From the NCBI RefSeq assembly GCF_902459535.1, contig NZ_LR699553.1, positions 2,542,001 to 2,606,000 of the forward strand: 64,000 nt of DNA. Direction: 5' to 3'. Below are positions 58,082 through 64,000 of the stretch, piece by piece (positions within the stretch are counted from its first letter, which is position 1; every line of letters begins with the position of its first letter). The notes beneath the pieces are model-generated. The model had not been told where the DNA came from and ran no database searches. It was given only the letters and a program-made list of their open reading frames with translations. The position numbers and the translations under genes were made by a program. Origin of the DNA: Paraburkholderia dioscoreae (GTDB taxonomy: Bacteria; Pseudomonadota; Gammaproteobacteria; Burkholderiales; Burkholderiaceae).

Positions 58082-59005
58082 ATGAAGATAGTCTACGCAG
58101 GCAACCACGCGACGTATTCCATGAAACAACCCGGCAACGCACGCATCGGTATTTCCGGCTGGCGCTACAAGGGATGGCGCGACAGCTTCTATCCTCACGG
58201 CCTCAAACAGGCCGCCGAATTGCAATATGCGTCCACGCTTTTCCAGACCATTGAGATCAATGGTACCCACTACAGCCTTCAGTCGCTCGACAGTTGGCGG
58301 CGCTGGTATGCCGGGACGCCTGACGATTTCGTCTTCAGCGTGAAAGGCGCGCGGTATCTGACGCACTTATTGCGTTTCCGCGACGAGAGCGCACACGTTG
58401 CAAGCGCCAACTTTTTCGCACAGGGACTCCTCGCGCTCAACGAAAAACTGGGCCCCATTCTGTGGCAATTCCCGCCCTCCTTCTCGTTCGAGCCTGCGGG
58501 CATGGAGCGTTTTTTACGCTTGCTGCCTCGCGACACCGCCGCCGCAGGTTCGTTGGCCAGGCAGCACGATGAGCGGGTCAAGACACCGCACGTCTCGATT
58601 GAACCGAAGCAGACACTGCGCCACGCCGTGGAAGTGCGCCACGCCAGTTTTCTCGACGCGGCCTTCGTCGGGATGCTCAGACACTACGATGTCGCGCTGG
58701 TGGTCTCCGACTCCACCGAAGCGTGGCCGCTGGCGGAAGACCTCACCGCCGACTTCGTCTATATCCGGCTACATGGCACCGAATCGCGATACTCCGGCGC
58801 CTACGGGGACGAAGCGTTGAACCGCTGGGCCGCCCGGATCGACGCATGGCGCCGCGGCTCACAGCCGGACGATGCGCGGCTGATCGCGCCGCATCTTCAC
58901 CCTCGCACGCTTGCGAGGCGGGACGTGTACTGCTATTTCGACAACGACGCGAAAACACATGCGCCCTTCGACGCGCAGCGGTTGATGAAACGGCTCGGCG
59001 TGTAG
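58082..59005 (+). CDS. DUF72 family protein
   Basis: 307 residues. The DUF72 pattern is clear: RIGISGWRYKGWRDSFYPHG near the start, TIEINGTHYSLQS, LGPILWQFPPSFSF, VEVRHASF, YIRLHGTESRYSGAYG and the C-terminal DVYCYFDNDAKTHAPFDAQRL. The fold is a TIM barrel; the function is not established. The start is uncertain: the ATG at 58082 or 58121, neither with a strong ribosome-binding site. Confidence 0.88.
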   Translation: MKIVYAGNHATYSMKQPGNARIGISGWRYKGWRDSFYPHGLKQAAELQYASTLFQTIEINGTHYSLQSLDSWRRWYAGTPDDFVFSVKGARYLTHLLRFRDESAHVASANFFAQGLLALNEKLGPILWQFPPSFSFEPAGMERFLRLLPRDTAAAGSLARQHDERVKTPHVSIEPKQTLRHAVEVRHASFLDAAFVGMLRHYDVALVVSDSTEAWPLAEDLTADFVYIRLHGTESRYSGAYGDEALNRWAARIDAWRRGSQPDDARLIAPHLHPRTLARRDVYCYFDNDAKTHAPFDAQRLMKRLGV

Positions 59006-59223
59006 CCGGCGCAAACGGTGATCCACGACCCGTAATCCTGGCTTTGACTACGGCGAACGCGACGGGTGCATTGTCTTCGTATTTTCAGATCGACGGGCTA
59101 GTCCGCGGCATGTCGGACCCGGCACGTTAGTTGCCTCTGAACCAATTCCCGAAATGCTATTCGCGGCTGCGGCTTGCGAGCCGACTGCGACCCGCTTTGC
59201 GTCAATCCCCAGCACGGAACACA

Positions 59224-59628
59224 ATGAAAGATCGATCGACCGTCATCTGCATCCGCGACGGGAGGATTCTTCTCGTAGCCCGAACGCGCCTGGCGTGGCC
59301 CTCGCGGTGGTCGCTGCCGGGCGGCACAATCAAAATCTCCGAATCTCCACTGGAGGCGGCCCTCCGCGAGCTCAAAGAGGAAACATCCATCGTGCAGTCG
59401 AGGCTCGATTACCTTTTCCAGTTTGGCGGCCTCGCGAAACGGCATCATGTGTTTGTCGCGGACCTCGCGCCCGACGTGTCACCTGAGCCCTGCAACGAAA
59501 TCTCGCGGTGCGACTGGTTCAGTCCAACCGAAATAGCGGCGCTGCCGGCCAGTATCCCGACTCGGGCGATCGTCGAGTTGTTCCTGAGCTGGCATGGTGC
59601 GAAGGTCATGCGAGGCGAGCAGTGCTGA
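59224..59628 (+). CDS. Nudix hydrolase
   Basis: 134 residues. The Nudix box runs from G34 (GGTIKIS) through REL-EE (R48-E53), with the last glycine changed to serine (ETSI). The fold is complete, from the strand TVICIRDGRILLVART to the C-terminal helix. It hydrolyses nucleoside-diphosphate-linked or mRNA-cap-like substrates; which one is not visible. The ribosome-binding site is weak (GGAACACA). I chose the ATG at 59224 because the family strand begins there. Confidence 0.82.
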   Translation: MKDRSTVICIRDGRILLVARTRLAWPSRWSLPGGTIKISESPLEAALRELKEETSIVQSRLDYLFQFGGLAKRHHVFVADLAPDVSPEPCNEISRCDWFSPTEIAALPASIPTRAIVELFLSWHGAKVMRGEQC

Positions 59629-59726
59629 TGAGCGGTTTCCTGCACGTCGGACGACCGCGTAACGCGCGGCGGCGCGTACGAGGCTGCGCGTTATGGCTGT
59701 GGTATGCAGCATATGTCACGCCACGC

Positions 59727-59745
59727 TTTTTCAACGTTTGAAAAA
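59727..59745. repeat. AT-rich palindrome
   Basis: TTTTTCAA-CGT-TTGAAAAA, an unusually AT-rich perfect 8-bp inverted repeat in the 240-bp gap after the Nudix gene. It may be a terminator-like or regulator site. Confidence 0.35.
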
Positions 59746-59810
59746 ATGACGCGTTAGCGGCGAGAAAGAAGTGCCGCAGTTCGCCCGCTCCCCGAGGCCT
59801 GAGCGTTCGG

Positions 59811-59828
59811 GCCGGCAGGTCTGCCGGC
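59811..59828 (-). terminator. GC palindrome downstream of the cytochrome operon
   Basis: GCCGGCAG-gt-CTGCCGGC, 40 bp past the cytochrome c stop on the minus strand. No U-tract; possible transcription end for the oxidase operon. Confidence 0.4.
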
Positions 59829-59868
59829 AGCATCCGCGCGGTGGTCACGCCGCGCGCCGCTTACTCGC

Positions 59869-61266
59869 TTACTTATGGATTTCCTTGCGCAACGTGGCCA
59901 CGTCGTTGGCCGTGACAGGCTGCGCGTGGTTGCCCCACGCACTGCGAATATACGTCAGCACCAGAGCAATTTCGACGTCGGTCAGCGTGGTCGCAAAACC
60001 CGGCATGGCCTGCCTGGGTGGGCCCGTGAGCGTGGAGGGACTATTACCCCCCTCCACCAGCAGGCGAATCAGCGAAGTAGTGTCTTCCGTGAGAACGGAA
60101 GGATTACCGGCGAGCGTCGGAAATGCGTGCGTGACGCCGCTGCCATCGTCACGATGACAGCTCGCGCAAAACGACCGATACACGTAGAAGCCGACCGGGA
60201 GCGAATCGGCAATCCGATTTCCGTTCGCGGACGAGCGCGCCGCATCGCTGCCCGGCGTATAGGTGCCCGACGGCCGCTGCGCGGGCAACGATTTGAGGTA
60301 GTGGGCGATGGCTTCCAGGTCTTCATCGCTCAGATACTGCGAGCTGTCCTCGATGTGCTCGACCATGCTGCCGTAGGCGATCGCCCCCGCCCCGTGTCCA
60401 GTCTTGAGAAATGCGGCGATGTCTCCCTCGCTCATGCGGCCAAGACCTGAGCCTGCGTCGCCGGTCAGGTTGGGCGCGAACCAGTGGTCGTTCACACCGC
60501 CCGTCAGATAGTCGCGCGAAGACTCATCGTAGCCGCTCTCCTCGAAAGCGGAGCCGCGCGGCGTGTGGCAGGCGCCGCAGTGTCCGGCTCCTTGCACGAG
60601 GTAAGCACCTTGGTTCCATTGCGCGTCATGGTCCGTTTTGGGCGAGAACGGGTCGCGCGGCGCGAACGCCATTTGCCAGAATCGAAGCGCCCAGCGCTGG
60701 TTGAATGGAAACGTTACGTCCGACGGCGGCGTGGGCTTCGGCACCGCGGGCACGCCATGCATCATGAACGCGTAAAGCGCGTGGACGTCGTCATCGGAGA
60801 GCTTTGAGAACGACGTATAAGGCATGGCCGGATAAAGCCGCTTGCCGCCTCGCGCCACGCCTTTGCGCAGCGCATGTTCAAAGTCGTCATAGGTATATAG
60901 GCCGATGCCGTATCGCGGGTCGGGCGTGATGTTGCTCGACTGGATGGTGCCGAACGGCGACGCGAGGCCAAGACCGCCCGCGTAAGGGGCGCCGCCCCCG
61001 GCCGCCGTATGGCAACCGGCGCAATCGGCGGCTTTCGCGAGATATTCACCGCGAGCCAGCGTCGCCGCGGCCACGCTGCTCGCGGACCGTTTCTCCGGTG
61101 GCGCCGGCGTGCGGGAGTCGGGCCGGCCGCCGGCCTGATCGGCCTCGCCCGTTGCGTTGGCGTGGTTTCCCAATGTGCTGATCCACCCGACAACGCATAC
61201 GCAGAGGACGGCCAGAACGGCAGACGTGAATGTCTTGAGGCTGCGGTTGTTCCGGCTGTGCTTCAT
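59869..61266 (-). CDS. Tri-haem membrane-anchored cytochrome c
   Basis: 465 residues with an N-terminal membrane or signal segment (about 11-32) and three haem-binding motifs, CAGCH, CGACH and CASCH, each followed by a cytochrome c fold. The three-domain layout resembles the cytochrome subunits of membrane alcohol and gluconate dehydrogenases, which pass electrons to oxidases. It is the last gene of the oxidase operon, with its start overlapping the ctaG stop by 4 bp, so here it probably feeds the terminal oxidase. A longer in-frame extension upstream is open but overlaps ctaG and is not used. Confidence 0.92.
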   Translation of the reverse strand: MKHSRNNRSLKTFTSAVLAVLCVCVVGWISTLGNHANATGEADQAGGRPDSRTPAPPEKRSASSVAAATLARGEYLAKAADCAGCHTAAGGGAPYAGGLGLASPFGTIQSSNITPDPRYGIGLYTYDDFEHALRKGVARGGKRLYPAMPYTSFSKLSDDDVHALYAFMMHGVPAVPKPTPPSDVTFPFNQRWALRFWQMAFAPRDPFSPKTDHDAQWNQGAYLVQGAGHCGACHTPRGSAFEESGYDESSRDYLTGGVNDHWFAPNLTGDAGSGLGRMSEGDIAAFLKTGHGAGAIAYGSMVEHIEDSSQYLSDEDLEAIAHYLKSLPAQRPSGTYTPGSDAARSSANGNRIADSLPVGFYVYRSFCASCHRDDGSGVTHAFPTLAGNPSVLTEDTTSLIRLLVEGGNSPSTLTGPPRQAMPGFATTLTDVEIALVLTYIRSAWGNHAQPVTANDVATLRKEIHK

Positions 61267-62213
61267 TGCGCGGCGTCCTTCACACTGGCCGCCCGTCGCG
61301 TGAAAAGCGGCGAACGGTCGCCGCGAGCAAGCCAGCGGGCCGCCACCACAAGCCCGCCAGCCAAGTAGGCGGCGGCACCCGGAACCCACATGATGAGCCC
61401 GCCGAGTTGCTGGTCCTGTAGCGGATCGACGCCCAGCGCGCTGCACGTCTCGACGTACGACGGATACCACAAGCCGGGCGAAAGCGTGATCAATGCGCCG
61501 AGCGCGCTGGTGTGCACCATCGTCGTGAAGAGCGAGAGCATGGCGTGGCCGCCCGACTGCCGCCGCGCGCCGTCGCCGAATACGGTCCACCAGAAAAGCA
61601 GTGCACTCACCAGGAAACTCGCGTGCTGCAACGTGTGTATGAACGGATGCGCGAGCGCGGCCTCGAACAGCGTTGGTGCGTGCCATGCCCATAGCGCGGC
61701 GGCGTGCAGCAGCCAGGCGGTCAGCGGTGCGGTCAGCGTCCGCCACGCATGCGCGACGGCCGGCGTTCGCACCGCGCGTGCGACCTGGAGCCGCGCGGCG
61801 CGCGGCAACGCCCAGATCCAGACGCCGAGCGGGCGGCCGAGCACGCACAACGGGGCCGCGATCAGCATCATCGATTCGTGCTGCACCATGTGCGCGGAAA
61901 ACAGCGCGCCACTTAACGTATCGAGCGGCGACATCAACGCAATCACGAGCGTGGCCCAACCGGCAACGAATGCCGCCAGCCACAGCCGGCGCGCCCGCGC
62001 CGCCCGCCCGAGCCTGCCGCCGCGACGCTGCAAACGGATGTAGCCCGCCACGTACGCGAGCGCGCTCACCGCCATCAACGCGATCACCCAAGCCTCAAAG
62101 CTCCAGCCGAACGAAGGCGCCGAGCGCTCGGCGTCGCTCAAAACATGGGCACGCGCAAGCGGGCATCCGGTCAGCAGGAGCGTCAAGGCGGCGCGTTCGG
62201 CAAGTGTCTTCAT
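61263..62213 (-). CDS. ctaG: CtaG-family cytochrome oxidase assembly protein
   Basis: 316 residues with a signal-like N-terminus and about seven membrane helices. Family features: SPLDTLSGALFSAHMVQHESMM, HPFIHTLQHASFLVSALLFWW and PGLWYPSYVETCSALGVDPL, rich in histidines that may handle copper. Caa3_CtaG proteins help assemble haem-copper oxidases. The ATG at 62213 overlaps the upstream stop by 4 bp, which decides the start. Confidence 0.88.
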   Translation of the reverse strand: MKTLAERAALTLLLTGCPLARAHVLSDAERSAPSFGWSFEAWVIALMAVSALAYVAGYIRLQRRGGRLGRAARARRLWLAAFVAGWATLVIALMSPLDTLSGALFSAHMVQHESMMLIAAPLCVLGRPLGVWIWALPRAARLQVARAVRTPAVAHAWRTLTAPLTAWLLHAAALWAWHAPTLFEAALAHPFIHTLQHASFLVSALLFWWTVFGDGARRQSGGHAMLSLFTTMVHTSALGALITLSPGLWYPSYVETCSALGVDPLQDQQLGGLIMWVPGAAAYLAGGLVVAARWLARGDRSPLFTRRAASVKDAAQ

Positions 62214-62539
62214 CGGCAAGGCGGGAGAACCCATTGCGGAAACCACATCGCGAGTTGAACGACCGCGCTGAGGGCGCCGACAACCATCGCCATCAGCGCG
62301 AAAAAAGCGCCGCGCGACGCCCGCGACGCGTAAGCCGGAGCGTCCGCATGCCCCTGCGCGCGCCAGCTCGCCCAGCCAAGCCACGACGACAGCACGCAGA
62401 ATCCGAACGCCAGCGCGCTCACCAGATGAAGCGGCCAGACCGCACCCGTCCCGCAGACCAGCCGGATCAGCGCGTAATTGATGCTTTGCGTGGCGAGCAC
62501 CACCGTGGGCGCCGCGAGCAGACCGAGCCAGATATTCAT
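62210..62539 (-). CDS. Small membrane protein of the oxidase operon
   Basis: 109 residues with three hydrophobic helices (about 3-22, 30-50 and 75-95). Its place between the oxidase subunit and ctaG genes suggests an accessory or assembly role. Not recognised as a named subunit. Confidence 0.7.
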   Translation of the reverse strand: MNIWLGLLAAPTVVLATQSINYALIRLVCGTGAVWPLHLVSALAFGFCVLSSWLGWASWRAQGHADAPAYASRASRGAFFALMAMVVGALSAVVQLAMWFPQWVLPPCR

Positions 62540-62555
62540 GGTCGCGCTCCATGCT

Positions 62556-64000
62556 CTACAGGTGCATGCGCGGCGCGAGATACAGCACCGCATAGATAGG
62601 CAGCCAGCTCAGTACGACGAAGTACCAGTAAATCGCGTTCTCGCTCGTATCCAGAAGCCGTTTGCCCTCGAAAGGTCCGGTAAACAGCAGCGCGGCGAGC
62701 ACGGCCGTGTCCACTGTGTCCGTGATCAGATGCGTGGTATGCAAGCCCAGCAGCAACCAGACGATGGAGCCATACGCGTTCGCGTACCACATGACGTTCA
62801 ACGCGGCGAACTCGAAACCGCGAACGACCAGAAACGCCACCGCGAACGCCAGGCACACGCTCAGCCATATTCGGGCTCCGACACGATCGCCACGTTCCGC
62901 CGCGCGCTTCGCCAGTTGATTCGGCCACAGGCTCGCCAGCAGAATCACCGTGTTGACCGTGCCCCACAGCAAGCCAGGCGGCGGCGCATGCATCGGCCAC
63001 GCTGCATTCACGCCGCGCAAATAGAAGTACATGGCGACTGCGATCGCGAACACCGTCCCTTCGATCGCCATGAGCCCCGCAGTTGCCCACCACATCAAAC
63101 TGCGATGACTGAAGCCGAAGCTTGGGAGCTGGCGCACTTCGAGTGTCGAAGCCGCCTGCGCCGTGTCGCTTTCGCCCGGTTCGAGCAGTTTCACTCGCGG
63201 CCCCTCGCCCGCATCGGCGGGTACGTCGCCGGTCCGGCGTGACACCTCGTCATCCCAGGGCAAGCGCTCCAGCGCCCGCGCGATCGCATTGTTGCCGCGC
63301 CTCGGCCAGAACCACGCGACCATCGCCACGCCGACCGGCACGCTGCCCCACCACACGGCTGTCGGCGTGAAGATCGAGCCGATGAAGAAGACCGTTGTCG
63401 CGACGGCGCTGAGAAACGGCCAGATGGAAGGCGTCGGGAAAAGCGGCCGGGTTTCCGGCATCGCGTCGAGCGCGCTCGTGGTCAGCACTTCGCGCGCGCC
63501 CGCCGCGAGACCGGAGACTGTCGCCGGCTGCCGTACCGGTTCCCATAACGGATCACGTCCATGCACCACGGGCAACACGTCGAAATTGTGCGGCGGTGGC
63601 GGGCTCGGCACACTCCATTCGAGCGTGCTCGCGCCCCACGGGTCGGCCGGCGAGCGCTCGCCATGCCCGCGGCTCTTCAGCACGTTCACGAGAAACAGCA
63701 ATACGCCGGCGCCCATCGTGTAAGCGCCCAGCGTCGCGCTCATATTCATCGGCCCCCAGCCGAGACCCTGCGGATAGGTCCAGATGCGCCGCGTCATGCC
63801 ATGCAGGCCGAGCCAGTGCATCGGAAAAAAGGTGACGTTAAAGCCAATGAAGAAGAGCCAGAAATGCCAGCGCGCAAGCCGCTCGCCGAGCAGGCGACCG
63901 GTGACTTTCGGAAACCAGTAGTAGAAAGCGCCGAACAGCGGAAACACCGCGCCGCCGATCAGCACGTAATGCAGATGTGCGACGACGAAATAAGTGTCGT
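62556..64000 (-). CDS. Cytochrome c oxidase subunit I fused to subunit III, 5' end cut by window
   Basis: Reading leftward from the window edge gives 481 complete codons. The first part is the C-terminal third of subunit I, beginning inside the haem-copper motif DTYFVVAHLHYVLIGG, with FPMHWLGLHGMTRR and a C-terminal soluble linker. From about codon 280 on, subunit III helices follow: FGFSHRSLMWWATAGLMAIE, LLLGLHTTHLITDTVDTAVL and IYWYFVVLSWLPIYAVLYL. Single-chain I-III fusions occur in caa3- and ba3-type oxidases. The subunit II gene presumably lies beyond the window. Confidence 0.93.
   Translation of the reverse strand, partial: DTYFVVAHLHYVLIGGAVFPLFGAFYYWFPKVTGRLLGERLARWHFWLFFIGFNVTFFPMHWLGLHGMTRRIWTYPQGLGWGPMNMSATLGAYTMGAGVLLFLVNVLKSRGHGERSPADPWGASTLEWSVPSPPPPHNFDVLPVVHGRDPLWEPVRQPATVSGLAAGAREVLTTSALDAMPETRPLFPTPSIWPFLSAVATTVFFIGSIFTPTAVWWGSVPVGVAMVAWFWPRRGNNAIARALERLPWDDEVSRRTGDVPADAGEGPRVKLLEPGESDTAQAASTLEVRQLPSFGFSHRSLMWWATAGLMAIEGTVFAIAVAMYFYLRGVNAAWPMHAPPPGLLWGTVNTVILLASLWPNQLAKRAAERGDRVGARIWLSVCLAFAVAFLVVRGFEFAALNVMWYANAYGSIVWLLLGLHTTHLITDTVDTAVLAALLFTGPFEGKRLLDTSENAIYWYFVVLSWLPIYAVLYLAPRMHL

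Noticed and set aside
61267..62091. In-frame N-terminal extension of the tri-haem cytochrome c
   Set aside because: It overlaps ctaG in another frame, lacks a signal peptide, and the ATG at 61266 is coupled to the ctaG stop.
1..64000. Mobile element, tRNA or CRISPR features
   Set aside because: No transposase or integrase frames, no cloverleaf-like sequence and no regularly spaced repeats were noticed; a tRNA or repeat search program would be decisive.

Overview
The window is a high-GC chromosomal segment. Gene content, codon style and family matches point to a Burkholderiaceae betaproteobacterium (Paraburkholderia or Burkholderia sensu lato). I see no rRNA, tRNA, insertion sequence, prophage, integrase or CRISPR array. 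I support 65 protein genes; those at positions 1 and 64000 are cut by the window edge.

Almost the whole window (1 to about 58 kb) reads as one low-oxygen / dormancy island. Its unifying mark is a 14-bp palindrome, TTGA(C/T)-N4-(A/G)TCAA, the FNR-type box. I located 22 copies in intergenic DNA (10 perfect, 12 with one mismatch), in front of most transcription units. A complete FNR-type regulator (all four Fe-S cysteines, ETVSR recognition helix) is encoded at 53371-54159. At eight promoters the box centre lies 64-72 bp from the start codon, and several have a -10-like hexamer where an activator at -41.5 predicts it. The content matches the low-oxygen-activated (lxa) locus known from Burkholderia cenocepacia and functionally parallels the mycobacterial DosR dormancy regulon.

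Layout. 1-699: tandem universal stress protein (USP). 1000-5502: exported envelope operon (polysaccharide deacetylase, DUF4015 glycosidase, beta-lactamase/NamZ fusion). 5664-10078: nitroreductase, USP and a ClpK/ClpG disaggregase. 16741-10115 (minus): nine-gene N-type ATPase operon atpDCQRBEFAG. 16988-21669 (plus, divergent): arginine deiminase operon arcDABC. 21793-26751: phasin, CBS-BON protein, and a three-domain ACP/fatty-acyl-AMP ligase/PlsC acyltransferase followed by a rhomboid protease. 26920-32349: alcohol dehydrogenase, BON and Hsp20 proteins, APH-like/P-loop kinase and a second phasin. 32623-38987: PAS histidine kinase, K+ channel, lipoprotein, beta-CASP RNase and two nitroreductases. 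39321-42054: acetyl-CoA synthetase and SatP-type acetate carrier. 42208-47423: alcohol dehydrogenase, USP, an HPF-like hibernation factor, ChrA and oleate hydratase. 47507-50454: flavodoxin and a run of three USPs. 50737-54159: two-component pair, degenerate receiver and FNR regulator. 54235-57949: alcohol dehydrogenase, a c-type cytochrome and several unknown small proteins.

From about 58 kb the character changes: DUF72 and Nudix genes, then a minus-strand terminal-oxidase operon (fused subunit I/III, small membrane protein, CtaG, tri-haem cytochrome c) with no FNR box seen.

Inferred logic: when oxygen falls, FNR switches on arginine fermentation for ATP, an auxiliary ion-pumping ATPase to hold the membrane potential, alcohol dehydrogenases and acetate handling for redox and carbon, lipid/PHA storage, chaperones and USPs, and ribosome hibernation. 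Together these are a persistence programme rather than a growth programme.
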